A stretch of 64,000 nucleotides of DNA. Origin: Haemaphysalis longicornis (taxonomy: Eukaryota; Arthropoda; Arachnida; Ixodida; Ixodidae). Of the stretch, positions 52,126-63,950 are shown one piece after another. The stretch is taken from NCBI GenBank assembly GCA_013339765.2, contig CM023453.1, forward strand, positions 35,074,926 to 35,138,925, in the 5' to 3' direction. The position numbers and the translations under genes were made by a program. Each line of letters begins with the position of its first letter. Position 1 is the first letter of the stretch. The notes beneath the pieces are model-generated. The model saw only the letters and a list, made by a program, of their open reading frames with translations, searched no databases and had not been told where the DNA came from.

Positions 52126-55100
52126 AGCAAAAACAAACAAACAAAGGAAAGTATTTTTAAGCGTGTTTTGTCCTGCGAGAAGCAAGAAAAAAAATGGAGC
52201 GAACCAATCCGGGCTTTGCGATCTGATGTCATCCACTGATGTCAGCCCGGATATCCATTTGACATCACGTGAACGGGAGCGCCAGCAGGAGCGCTCTCCA
52301 ACCCTATAAACACGAGGAACAGCATTGCAAGGGCTCGCAATACGCTAAAAAAAAAAAGAAAGAAACACGCCACACCGCCGCTTCGTCCGTACACCGACAA
52401 GCCAGAGAAACGCGAATCAGTAAGGAAAAATACCTTACGTTGTAAGATTTGACAATCGAGTTAATAACGCGAGAAGCAGTACGAGCGGCCGTATCCGGCC
52501 AAAAAACACGCCACACACGTTTGCACAATCTGCTTCGGGCCAGAAGGACACCACGTAGGCCTACGCTCAACATCGGGTGCAGCCTATGTCCGCAGGAAAC
52601 GAGAACGCTTGCAACTTGTCACCGCTACTGCCGTATCCGAAAGGAAATCGGATGATTTCCTCATAGAGGTTGCGTCACACCGACACAATTTCTACAATCA
52701 CTCCAGCAACAGATGCAGCTTCGACGCTTCGATGTTATCAGATTGAGTTCGGTGACGACGTTCCGCATAAAAACGGCCCACCACGATTTCCTCCAGCACA
52801 AACCATGACGCGGCAAGACACACACGGGACAGACGACGATACGCGGCTTCTTGGTGCACTACAGCACATTCGTAACACAAATCGCATTCAGAGGTGTTGG
52901 TTCTCGGCAGCCTTGTTGTCGCTGGGCGACGCAGCAGCGGTCGGCAAGCGAGCGCGGACATATTGGAAGTAGTTCTCCTCTCAAACGTAAGTCGCAGACG
53001 TCACACAAACGGTAAGACGCCATTGGTTGAGGATGAACACAAAATCTCTTTGATGTCGAAAAAGCCGCTGCAGAGTTAAGCTGTCACCAACTATAAGATC
53101 CACCACTTGGGTCCATTCTCGTTTGCAGGTACTCGTACCCTCGGCTACGCCGAGAGTTGTAACTAGTTGCCCCATTTTATGTATATACCGTAAATTTAGT
53201 TTGTAAATAAGTTCTGCCTACAAAATTAGAGTTCTACCGAACTCAAGCCTTCGTCTCGTTGTTGCCGGAGACCATCAACCATCGAACCCTTCGACTACTC
53301 GACGCCAGCCTCTGGCGGCTCAACAGATCTACGGCCGCATCTGCGGGCCCCTCGTCTGAACCTCAGTGGTTGACGACGGTACCAGCGGATCTACACCTTG
53401 GGCGAGGAAATCGAAAGCAAACTTTACTCAGATATTTTTCGATAAAATTAACACGCAAGCAGCCTGAGAAAACATTAAAGTTAGCGTCCTCAACGTGTGA
53501 TGCAGGTAATCTGTTTTACCATTTTCATACCAGCATGAACAGGCGCAGTCATTCTCGGCGTTCATACGGTCCCTGTGTAAAAGCACGAGTTGAGTTACAA
53601 TCTAGAAAAGCCGAATGCAGCTCATTTTGAAATTCCAGCCTCGTTACATCATAAATCAGACAAAAGAGCCCACAACATAAAATCAATAATTAATAGGTTT
53701 AAATAAATAAGTAACAACAACAACAACACCACCTAAACCATGGCCCACCATTTCCTGCACGTGTTCCTTATTTGCAACGAAGCCCCCAATATAACTGTTC
53801 CTCACAGCATCTCGCGCTGCAGTTCTCCCTCTGTTGCGCGCCTGCCCCCTTTTTGCGGCACTACGTACAAATTACCATTGGCGCAACAAACACGTGTTCG
53901 CACTTAAGCCGAGGCAGCGGGGCACGCCGACTGTCTCCCGTGTCATGCCACGCGTACACCTCGAGGGACCTTTCCTGACCTCCGGCACGGCGTTGAATGT
54001 CCGGGTGGTGCTTCGAGCAACGCGATGCTCATTGAGAGGAAGGTGGCGGCCGGAGCTGGCCTTTTGCTGGCCGCGCCAATCGACGCTGCTCTACACGCAA
54101 TCGTCGCGCGCTCAACGACGTCTTGAGGCACGCGTGGCCTTGCCTTCCCTCTCCCACTGCATACAACATTGATGGCTCCGGGCAAGGCGCGGAGGGGCCG
54201 CCGGGAAGCACCGGACACGGGCTCGCCCCGTCTGGTCTTCTTTTCTCCGTGCTCTTCGATCGGGGCTGGCCGCGGGCGGAGGCCCACGTGCTGCCGCTGT
54301 CACCGCCACACACTGCCGGCCAGACGGCGACGACGTTGCGCGAGCCGTTTTTGTGACAGGGGCTGCAAGAAAACAGGAAGATGTCGTCGGGTCCGCTCCG
54401 TATTGTCACTCGTGTGCGCACGCATTCAGGTTTCAAGTTGCGCCCCGTATGACGAAAACGTGACATTTCAAAGCTAATCTCGGCGTCATTCGAGACGGTA
54501 CGCTGCACAAACCGGTGTTATGAAATGCTACTCAGCCTTGTTTGAACAACAGCGCCAAAGGCGGAGGGGCCGCCGGAAACGCCAGGTGGAACGGACAGGA
54601 CAAGCGCGGGCTGTGTGAACTCAATGTCGATTGAGCTCACAGTCACACGCAGGAATGTATGCTCGTTTTTTTTTTATGTGTGTGAAAGCGTGCTCAATCA
54701 ATTTTGAGCGGCGCTAACAACACTGCCTTGCACACAGCAAACTTTTGAGAATGAAATCATTTAACCTAACATTCTTCGCACTTCGGCTGTGTTTCGCTTT
54801 TGTGTACTATATAGGGCCGAAATCGGGAGGCGTATTACAGGTGAAATCACTTGTTTACCATACGTGCAGGGGTGGATTCAAGTTTTTCCTGAGGGGGGGG
54901 GGGGGGAGTCAGCTTCTATCAGTAATGATGATGATAACGATGTAACGATGGTGTTGGTGTTGATAAGGAGGAGATTCGTAGCTCTTTTTGTTCACTTAAA
55001 TTTCGGAAAACCACAAATACAACAAATAGAAAAGAAAAAAAAATCAACTAGGCTTTTTTCCACGACCTGAGAGGTCATCTTTTTCGGGGTATAAATTCAA

Positions 55101-55735
55101 AAATTAAGGGGGGTGGGTCAGGACATCCGGACCCCCACCCCTTTCTGTGAATCGGCCAATGCATACGTGTTACCCGTGACATACGTTGGTGGAAAATTGA
55201 TTTTAGTGACAGGTTACCGAGGCACAGTGGTTTATAACTCGTCCCATCTACCTGTGTCGGGCTTGAGGTCGAGAGATTCAGGTTGGGGAAAAAAATGCGG
55301 CTAGCACGGACGTGTTTGCTGTTTTCAACGTAGTCGTCTCCTGCGTCCTGGCTTGCCAAATTTATCATGTTCGTAGTGTTTAGACACTTCCGATTGAAAG
55401 ACGTGATGTATCTGATAGACAAGTATGCCCACACAGGCGTAAGAACAAAGTGCTGAATTATATTTAGAGCGTTTGAAATTGTCGTTCCTGAACATTCTTC
55501 CTCATACCACGACTCCTTTCTAGCGTACCTTAGAGATAATAAACCTCAGTCCCTTATAAATTCGTGGCTTGTGGGAGCGCGTCTAGCCTCTATATATTGA
55601 TCCCTAAAATTCCAGACTGCTTATTCGACTGCTAACAATGTGTCGACACGTCAAGCGCTCTGCCAAATTTTAATGTTAAAAAAAGAACACGTTTAGCAGA
55701 CTTAATCGGTATCATAATGGTTAAAATAACACTAA
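52126..55735. other. Stretch without recognisable gene; possible LTR-like region and GC-rich patch
   Basis: CTATAAAC at about 52304 in GC-rich context and GTATATACCG plus TTGTAAATAAG at about 53180-53215 could be parts of degraded LTRs, but I cannot pair two LTRs or find gag/pol. 53900-54360 is GC-rich with overlapping frames and no domain. A poly(G) run (54893-54907) and GGACCCCCACCC near 55130 flank a short unidentified segment. Confidence 0.35.
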
Positions 55736-56392
55736 TACCCTTGCTACACTAGCGTCCGAATGTCATTTGAACCAATGTCATTTGACTCAAATGCAAAGTT
55801 GTGCTGCTCCGCTGGGCTTTGAAATTCCATTCGGCTCAAATGACATTCGAGCCAAATGAGCACCCAGAGAGACATTTGGGGCTCTCAAATGCCATTTCTA
55901 GGACTCTCGCGCACAGCGTTCCAAGTCAGCATAAACAAATACATTACGGGCGCGCTTAAAACAAACAAAATATACTTAATTGTGGTACTTCGTTCCCTTC
56001 TCGCGATCGCTTAAATCGCGATTTCAAGATGTAATAATTCCATACTCTCAGCACCACTGCGAGCAAGCGATAAACCAGTGTGGCCAGACAGCACAAAAAA
56101 CCTTGACTGCGATTCAGAATTAAAGAAAAACCGTGTCAAAGCTTGCGTTATTGATGATACGATATCATTTTAATGCAAAAGACTGCCGCTAAATTTGATT
56201 GTTGCATTATTGTGTAAAAACAGAACTCGACAGCAGCAGCGCCATGCAGCACGGCGAGCGATTGTTAAAGCTCTCAAATGCCATCGAAATTGCAGTGGAG
56301 CACGGCGGATTCTAAATGGCATTCGAAGTACCCGATTTGAGTCAAATGACATTTAGTTTAAATGACATTCGGACCCTAGCATAGCCGGGGTG
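55736..56392. mobile_element. TIR element with TAA target duplication (PIF/Harbinger-like MITE), member 2
   Basis: Outer ends TACCCTTGCTACACTAG and the complement CACCCCGGCTATGCTAG pair. They are followed by a well-conserved inverted block, GTCCGAATGTCATTT and AATGTCATTTGACTCAAAT. TAA flanks both ends (55733-55735 and 56393-56395). Subterminal arrays contain AATGTCATT, AAATGACATTCGAGCC and CTCAAATGCCAT units. The 657-bp interior has no transposase. It shares the (T/C)ACCC end, the TWA duplication and the AATGTCATT arrays with the 46.2-kb element. Confidence 0.7.
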
Positions 56393-56395
56393 TAA

Positions 56396-58476
56396 GATTG
56401 GCTTTTCTAGTCAAATAGAACTCCGAACCAGAGGACTCGTTTCTGTGCCGTAAACCGCACAGCAAACGTCCGCGCGCTACGATGTCGAGCGGGTTGATGT
56501 TGGGAGCGTACATTCGTCCGGGGCTCGCAAATTCCTTTTTGGTTTTGTTGATGGCTTGCTACAGAACCATTCGAACAACATTGAACCTTGTCACCTTTGT
56601 CACCGCTGGATATAGCTGGAAAGAGGTGCTTCGGCGGCGGATGATGTAACAAGCGGACATGGATAACACGTAGCGCTTGCACTGTCGACGCAGCCTAGCC
56701 TATATAGAAAAAACGTCGCAATCAGGGCACGGTTGATGATGTTTGCCCCATTAACAATAAAAGCCTAATACCTGGACATAGCTGGAAACAGGTGCTCCTG
56801 CGGCGGCCGATGCATCAAGCGGATGCGGATAGTATACAGCTGACAGCGCCGCCGCAGCCTAGCCTATAAGTGTGTAATCGTAGCACTTGTTGGCGTTGTT
56901 ATAGCCCAATTAACAAAGAGGCCTTAATTCTGCCACGCACTCAACCGGTTGCCTTGCGTGCTTCACGTTTGTTGAGAACAACGTTTGTCGTCTCAGTCAG
57001 GGTCAATTGCAGAGAAAGCGGGCACAATGGGTGGCGTGTTGTCAGCACAGCCGAACATGTTCCGCTGCAGCTGGTCAAGGGCATTCGCTTCTCCAACGTT
57101 ATTTTGTTAACACCCAAAAGCTGCGTTGCGCAGAGCCGCACTCAGTATTTCACTAAGTGCGCTAATCGGTCCCCTTTCTTACAGCAGCGCTCAGAGCCCC
57201 TACTACTATATGGGTCCTCAAAGTAGTTGGAGAGGCACACATTTCCAGGAACATGTATGTGAATGTGAAGCTTTATGAGGCCGCGATCTACACTGTCCTG
57301 AGAGATCAAACTAATTGTTAAGGCGTAGCAGCTATGGATCCCTGTGTACACATACATCAGCGGTTAAAAAAAAGGGCCATCTCCACTAACGTGAAACCTG
57401 GGAAAGGGCGAAGCATGCAGTGTATAAGTGTATTCTTGGCACCTTGGCGTTTTGCCAACGGAGGTGAAACCGTTGGGAGGTGGAGGCATACAGCTTTGCT
57501 GTAAAAGTGTCGTGGCTTTGAAGCACGAAGTTCTCTAGCGCGAGGCGTTGGAAAACGAGTGTCCCGGTGTTTTTTTAGAACGCGTTACGTTTTAGCGCGA
57601 GGCGTAAACGAGTTTCCCCGCTGTTTTAGTACCGTGACTACATGAAACGATGGTTACGACGACGACGGCGACGACGGGAGATGCCAACAGCCCCAGCCCC
57701 ACCCCTAAAAGAACACAGGCAAAAAAAAGTACATGAGCTGATATGCGTGCTCTGTAGATTTCAAAATATTGGACAATACATGTAATGTAGGTGACCTATC
57801 GCGTTAAACATAACATGGATAAGTTAAAACTGAGCCGCGATCCATAAACCCGAACTATCGAAATAATCAGTCGGCTGCGAAATCAACAAAGTGCATGTTC
57901 TTTTAAAACTTTATGCGTGTATTTATGCACAAGTGGATCTAAATTGAGGGGAAAACCATGCCTGTATAGATCCGGGCCGCTGAATAGATGTATATGCGGA
58001 CAAAATTTTGGCCTTTCGTCCTCTAAAAATATTCGTTGAATTTGCTGCCAAATGTTCTTTTTTGTTTCTAGTTAGGTTTGCATTAAAAAGTATTTCAAAA
58101 AGCGAGCGGCTCTGTGAACAATGTTGACTGTTCCTTTTTGATTCAAGATAGGATAGCCCTTACCCCAAGGCTTGCAAAGATAAGTAGAAGCACTTTGCAT
58201 GTGATGCCACCTTTAGGTGAAATCGAGCAGAACTGGACACTAATAAAACCCGATGCAATGCATGCATGAAGCGCGCGGATTATTATCTCAGTAGGCCTGA
58301 CAACGACGAGTTTCGCACGAAATGAATATCGCTCGCCAATTCGGGTAAAAAATAAAACGTCGCCGAACGAAAAATAAAACCATCGTCACTTATTTGCTAT
58401 ACGGTGTGAGGAAAAAAAGCGTGAATACCATGGGAATCAAGTAACAAAAACATTTGAAAAAAAGTATTGTTGAAGA
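56396..58476. other. Stretch without recognisable gene
   Basis: Two similar segments with CGATGCATCAAGCGGAT-like and 'AGCCTAGCCTATA' motifs lie at about 56610-56705 and 56778-56870. They are an imperfect direct duplication sharing ATAGCTGGAAA.AGGTGCT. GAAAGGGCGAAGCATGCAG at about 57402 recalls the GGCGAAGCAC repeat. No coding domain. Confidence 0.4.
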
Positions 58477-58600
58477 GAAGGAGGAGGAGTGCCTTTATTA
58501 TCAGAGGGGCATGAATGCCCCGTTGGGGAAGGGGAAATAATTTAGTGCGTGATGTAGAACAATATTCTGTATTCTGACCTCTCCATAATGCAAAAGAGTC
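58477..58600 (-). repeat. AATAAA-microsatellite junction of a minus-strand retroelement
   Basis: GAAGGAGGAGGAG (58477-58489) followed by TGCCTTTATTAT. On the minus strand this is an AATAAA signal followed by a CTCCTC tail. Element body not recognised. Confidence 0.3.
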
Positions 58601-60207
58601 TACTCGCAGGTTAAAAAAAAAAAAAAAACCAAGGTAAAGAAATACATGCCAGCAAAATCTGGGCTACGGGAAAGCAATATAAAGACGTGAAACAGGTACT
58701 GCCTTGACTTCACCCGTCACGCACCCGCGATTTTCCCGCTGTGTGGTCTGCTCTGTTTTAGCATCGCATTTGCACATCCTTCGCTCGCTGCTGCCTACCG
58801 CTGAGCGGTACGAAAAGCAAACGCATGCTAATTAAAGCTCTTTCAAACACGATAGTCTTTCTTGGGCTACTTAAACCCAGAAATTTTGGTCGGTCTGTAT
58901 GTCTGTCTGTCTGCCTGTCTGTGACTCGATTCAGCCACCCGGCCAAAGTGAAACGAAGTCTGCGCAGTAGCCTTAATCTAAACTAAGTCCTGCGTCAATG
59001 TTCATACTTGTCAACATTGTTGAACAAGAACAATACATTACGCAAATATGAGGAAAAATGAAAACATAATTGATATTTACAATGTTTCTTTATAAAAAAA
59101 TTCATAGATAATTGATTTTCGCGAAATGATATACTACATCTACTGCAGAAAAAAAAAAAAATCACACTGTCGCCTGCTCGCCCGCGCCATCATAGCTTCT
59201 GGCGGCGTTTTAAAAATTCGAGCGGCAACAGTTACGAAAGGTTCCATTAGGTAGGTTCCACGTTCTGCTTGGAACGCACGTGGAGTAGGGCAACGTGGTT
59301 GTATAAACGTTGAAGTAGGGCGCCTCGATTCACGCGCGTCTCCGCCGTACGGCAGCGCTGGCATCGAGGCACCCGGCCTGGAGCAGTGGAACGCGGTAAA
59401 TTTAAATTGAGTTGAGCAAACCTTTAGCGTGTTTACCTTGGGAGGAGCGCAACGCAAGATGAACGACATGAGAGGTGAGCGGGAAAGCGAAGGGGGGCAT
59501 TTACTTGGCAAATGTCGACAAAGACTGTCGTCTTTCGTCGACATTTGCGACGAAAGGAGCAGATACGCGGCCAATTCTTTGTGTTTTAAAACTGCTGCTA
59601 ATCTAGGAGAATGCGCAGAATCCCGATACAGCTGCTTCCGGTGCTTCACAGGGCCCTCAACGCATCGATTGTACAATAATAGCTCAGTGCGTCTGCTTTC
59701 TTTTCCAACTGGTGAATGGTGGCTGCAGGCTCTTTATCATAAAACTTGTTAGATTGAGGAAAAAGCGCTCAGCTCAAACTCTGCTTCATATGACCACCGG
59801 TGCACATGATAGCGAGAGAGCCCTGTCACTGCTGATGCCGTTTCCCTGATGCTTTAAACTAATCCGCGCACCAAATTAGTTTTTTCCCCAAATTAAGCGC
59901 GTAAAATTATGCAAGGACAACCAAGCACTTTTGGCGGGTTGCGAATTCGGAAGCATTGGCGCTTTTCTTCCGCCTTGCGTTGGTCCTCTCACTGCTTGAG
60001 ACGCTTTGCTTCGCGATCCGCTTCCACCTCAGCGCTTTTGAGTGGCTTCGATCTGCCTCCTACGCGTTGCGCCGCTGCTCTTTCTACCTGCCGTATGTAT
60101 TGGGAGAATTGACGACGAAGTGGATTTTGCTGCCTGTCTGTTCGTCAGTCCAGCTGCGTTCCTTCGCCGGTGCACTGAGGTGGGGACCACCTTTTGCACC
60201 GCCGATT
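58601..60207. other. Stretch without recognisable gene
   Basis: Contains poly(A) runs (58612-58628 and 59148-59161) and a GTCTGTCTGTCTGCCTGTCTG tract near 58898-58922. The minus-strand frame 59140-59676 (178 codons) ends in the poly(A) run and has no recognisable domain. Confidence 0.4.
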
Positions 60208-60211
60208 TTAA

Positions 60212-60657
60212 AGAGACCCTGCAACAGAATTTTCAACTTTTTTTGAAATCTTAAATGCTTGCAGAACGTAAACACAACACACCGAGTACTTAGATTAGGG
60301 GGCGGTCGCGAAGTACCTCAGCCAAAAATTACTGCTCTTTGCCCATCAGATAACTTGGAAACTCGCTCAAAAGATTTTTCCCTCTTTCCCGGTCTTGACG
60401 TTCTTCGATGGCTCGAATTACGTCACTAAGGCCATGTAGCTGATGTTGACCGGTTTTCCTTCAGTTGCAGCAAGGAACGCTTTTCGATAGCAACTTAAAA
60501 CAAAAGCCACAAAAACAAAGCAGAAATGGAAGGCGTATCTGGTGCGACGAGCAAATCATGCAGCGCCGCACCGTGCTAGTGATAACTATAGTTTTATCAG
60601 TGGTTCAGACGCGAAGGAAAGAGTGAATGCGCTTATCGAAACTGTTGCAGGGTCCCT
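60212..60657. mobile_element. TTAA-flanked MITE
   Basis: The left end AGAGACCCTGCAACAG and the complement of the right end, AGGGACCCTGCAACAG, are inverted repeats. Both sides are flanked by TTAA (60208-60211 and 60658-60661). The 446-bp interior has no frame of note. TTAA targeting and short TIRs suggest a piggyBac-type MITE. Its termini differ from elements A and B beyond AGGG-CC, so it is a separate family. Confidence 0.75.
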
Positions 60658-60661
60658 TTAA

Positions 60662-61437
60662 GTTCGCGCCACGGGACGCACCTCGCTTTGGAACGCAAGC
60701 ACGTGGGTTAAGAGCCGTTTCATGACTCCGACGCCGAGCTGTTTTAAGGTTTTCGCAATAACAGATCTGCCACCCCTGTGATAAGCTGGAGCCCATGCGG
60801 TAAGAACATCGAAAGCGCCGCCATCATGAGCGTTGCTCAACATACTAACCAGGGGGCCGTTCGGCCTCCTTCCCTGTAGCGCCACCTAAACAGCGCAGTG
60901 GGATGTACTGAGTATTCGGGTAATGCGGCCAGCACTTGGCAGCGTGCTATAGGCGCCGACGTCCTTACAGAATCAGTGCGACTCGAGCAGCGCGTCCAAG
61001 AAAGAGTATTAAAACGAGCTACTCGACGAAGCTGTAGCCCCCGCGAAGGTGAAAGACGATAAACTATAGAAGGCCAGAAAGGCGACGGCAACTTCCTCGT
61101 TGCCGCGTGCGCGATGCGTGTGCGGCTTTAGCTTCCTCTCTCCGTTCCCCCGACTTGAGTTTTCTTTCTTTTTTTCCCCGCGACGATAGAGTTAACGGTA
61201 TGAATGAGACGGACTTCTTCCCGTTCGCCTTCCTTTCACCCGCGTCTGCGCCGCTTCTCGCTGGTACAAAAAAAAAAAAAAAAAAAAAAAAGCACGCGTC
61301 ACTTGTTCGCGTCCTGGGTCTTTTTGATCCCGCCGCATATCGCAAAACGCGCCCTGCACTATGTGCTATGCAGCGTAAAAGGAAGAGTGTGAACTAAGAA
61401 AAGAGCGAGAAAAGCAGAGAATGGACTAATATGATAG
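60662..61437. other. Stretch without recognisable gene
   Basis: Moderately GC-rich with overlapping short frames. A 26-bp poly(A) run (61267-61292) makes Lys- or Phe-rich frames. No recognised feature. Confidence 0.4.
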
Positions 61438-61892
61438 CCCTATTTTTTAAAGGAATTCTGATATCCTGAATAGTAAGCTTCCTGTGTCACTCCAAAAGCT
61501 GGTGTATAACCAATGCATTCTTCCAGTAATGACGGACGGGGCAGATACTTGGGGGGTCACCAAACGACTTGAAAGGAAACATAGATCGGCGCAACGAGCT
61601 ATAGTAAGAAGAATGCTACAGGTCACGGTTAGGGCATGAAAACAGCCGTCTGGATTAGAGACCAAACTGGTGTGGGAGGCATTCTATCTCAAATTAAGCG
61701 AAGGAAATGGGCATGGATGGGTCACGCAACGCGCAAGAGGGACAACGCATGGGCCATCCATTTAGGGGAGTGGCTGCCAGAAGACCGTAAACGCAATAAG
61801 GGTCGGCCAAAGACTCGATGGAGGCATGAGCTACGAAAATTCTGAGGCAAAGGGTGGACCCAGCTAGCCCTCGATTGACGTGGCCAGAAATC

Positions 61893-61973
<81 letters not shown>

Positions 61974-62188
61974 GAGGTTTAACGCGCCGACGCTGCACAG
62001 GCGATGAGTTGCGCCGTAGTGGAGGGTTCCGGATTAATTTTGACCACCTGGGGATCTTTAACGTGCGCCGAAATCTCGAACACACGGAGATCTCAAACAC
62101 ACGGATAAGCCGGAGATCTTTGAGAGAGGCCTTCGCCCTGACACAACCAGGCTGCTGCTGCTGATGATGATGATGCTGATGATGATGA
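61438..62188 (+). mobile_element. RTE-like LINE ORF2 3' end, with SINE inserted
   Basis: The frame reads LVYNQCILPVMTDGADTWGV and TKRLERKHRSAQRAIVRRML. One frameshift later it reads WIRDQTGVGGILSQIKRRKW, then HATRKRDNAWAIHLGEWLPE and DRKRNKGRPKTRWRHELRKF. This is the conserved C-terminal region of tick RTE-type ORF2. After a stop, the 3' end is cut by a SINE (61897-62115) and resumes as SLREAFALTQPGCCC with tandem stops and a TGATGA tail (62158-62188). Removing the SINE and one copy of its duplication rejoins the element. The RT catalytic part is absent, so it is 5'-truncated and dead. Confidence 0.85.
61897..62115 (-). mobile_element. 5'-truncated SINE inside the RTE element
   Basis: On the minus strand the 3' body (ACGTTAAAGATCCCCAGGTG, CCGGAACCCTCCACTACGGC) and an expanded (CAAT)n tail (to 61897) are present; the tRNA head is missing. 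A short internal duplication of CACACGGAGATCTC-like sequence lies near the 5' end. ATCTTTG flanks the insertion (61890-61896 and 62116-62122) as a 7-bp target duplication, so the SINE is younger than the RTE copy. Confidence 0.85.
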
Positions 62189-62499
62189 TTTATTTCGGTG
62201 GTGGACAGTAACCCGGCGCCTCGCCCCACCGCTTAATTTTACCCGTCGAGGCCCTCTACTGAACGCTTGGTCTGCTTTAAAGTCGTGGCACGCGTTGAAA
62301 AGTGGGCTTTCTTTATTGTGTCCCTCCTGGGACACAATACGGTGTAACTGCACAGGCTGCGCTCGAAGGCCATCACTTGAGATGTGTGTCAGATGCGCCA
62401 CCGGCAAAGATCTGACTTGCGCTGAGGGTTAACGTCGCATGGAGCCATGTCATCGTCAGCAAGGCGTACGCTTCGTACAGTGAATATGAAATCAACCGG
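62189..62499. other. Unidentified stretch between two LINE copies
   Basis: Begins with TTTATTTCGG directly after the RTE tail, so a minus-strand element may end tail-to-tail with it. The minus-strand frame 62093-62407 carries no motif I recognise. Confidence 0.3.
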
Positions 62500-63060
62500 C
62501 TCGCATTTAAGAAAGAGAGAGACAGAACGATCTCTAATGAAGTCTGGCGATGTCAGCCAGGCTAAAATGCCTACCTTGCTACGCCAGTTGATGACGTGAT
62601 GAAGATGATGGCGATGATGTTCAAGACCTTGATGCGCACAGAAACGGCGAGTTATTCACAGCGACTGGTCTAGACCTGTGTGTTGCAGGTGATCTATCAG
62701 AGCTTTTGTATCCCGTAAAGCCCGTCTGGGACAAGCCCATGGTTTTAGAACGTCCTTTAGCTGCATGTCCACGGAAAGCGGCAGTCCCAAAGATACTGCG
62801 AGAGACACTCTTTGAGCACTGAATCGAGCACATTCACAGAGCAGGTGCTGCAGGGTTTCTCGCACATCACAGTGTGGGCAGAGTGGCGACGTAGCTTGTT
62901 TCATCTTACAGAGGAAGTTGCGCGTGTATGCGACATTCAACCGCATGCGATGTAGAATTGCTTCTATACCCGCTTGGAGAGTCCTGGTGGCATTTTGAAT
63001 TTGCAGTTGGGATCGATGGAAGATAGCGGCGCGTAATGACGTGATACGTCATCCCAAGCT
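62500..63060 (-). mobile_element. I/R1-like LINE 3' end, copy B
   Basis: The minus strand encodes RMRLNVAYTRNFLCKMKQAT, then SPLCPHCDVRETLQHLLCEC, the intact CCHC-type knuckle of the post-RNase H region, then FSAQRVSLAVSLGLPLSVDM. A 3' UTR with ATTAGAGATCGTTCTG and a short CT-rich tail (to about 62505) follows. It is the inverted homologue of 9688-10198 over the full length and keeps the seven residues lost there. RT and RNase H are absent. Both copies stop matching at nearly the same upstream point. Confidence 0.7.
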
Positions 63061-63354
63061 ACACGCTGCATGTTTCATGCCACGCTGGATGCAAGGACAG
63101 ATGCATCTTTCCTGGAGAATGGTATAGCTATTGCCGATGCACGATGCTTATGCGCAACGGATGCAGCAATGTCCGCCCTTACATAAACTTCTTAGTACTC
63201 CTTCCCACCTCTTTAGGAGGCGTATGTGTACCCGCTAACTATAGCATAGCAGAAAAAAATTCTGCAGAAATTCAGAGAATTATCTGCTAATGAGTAGCAT
63301 TCTTATGCCGCTCCTCTTGAGTGTGAATTTCTTGGTTTTTCTAAATCCTGTCCG
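63061..63354. other. Short unannotated stretch
   Basis: No recognised feature. Confidence 0.4.
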
Positions 63355-63905
63355 ACTAATTATCTCCATTTACGCCATTATAACGATTTCAAGTGGAACA
63401 TTCGCGAAGTCTGCATTATTGTGGAAATGCAGGGCGTTATACGGTTTGCCATTTCCCGTAATTGCTTAATACTTTTCTCATTTTTTAGTTTAGTTGTCTA
63501 AATTTAGTTCGACCAATTATCTCCCTTTATGCTGTTATAACCATTACATTTGGAACTTTCGCGAAATCTGCATTATTGTGGAAATGCAGGGAGTTACATG
63601 GTTCGGCACTTTCCGTAATTTTTTTATATTTTTTCTCTATTTTTTTAATGTTTCGAAATTTCTTTCTACCCATTATATCAATTACGCTAATATAACAATT
63701 ACACGTGGAACTTCCGCAAAATATGAATTATTGTGGAAATGCAGGTCGTTAGATTTGCATTTCCGTATTTTTTCATATTTTTGTTATTTATTATTCTTCA
63801 AAATATCGTTCTACCAATCATCTCCATTTACGCTATTATAACGACTACAGGTGAAACTTTGCCCGAAATCTGCATTATTGCGGAAATGCAGCGCGTTACA
63901 CGGTC
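63355..63905. repeat. Four-copy degenerate tandem repeat, ~150-157 bp unit
   Basis: Each unit contains CCAATTATCTCC-like, TTTACGC.ATTATAACGA-like, GGAACTTTCGCGAAATCTG-like and CATTATTGTGGAAATGCAG blocks. The GTGGAAATGC anchor occurs at 63421, 63578, 63733 and (as GCGGAAATGC) 63880, giving spacings of 157, 155 and 147 bp. AT-rich, satellite-like, no coding content. Confidence 0.85.
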
Positions 63906-63950
63906 CTGGCTGTGAGGGTATTCGGCAAAGAATGCTACGCATTAAAAAAA

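Noticed and set aside
52250..53450. Possible LTR retrotransposon (TATA-like motif and tRNA-binding-site-like TGGCGGCTCAAC)
   Set aside because: No second LTR, polypurine tract or gag/pol frame could be found, so it is mentioned only as a possibility in the stretch description.
59140..59676. 178-codon minus-strand frame
   Set aside because: No domain, ends in translated poly(A) (Phe run), and codon use looks random.
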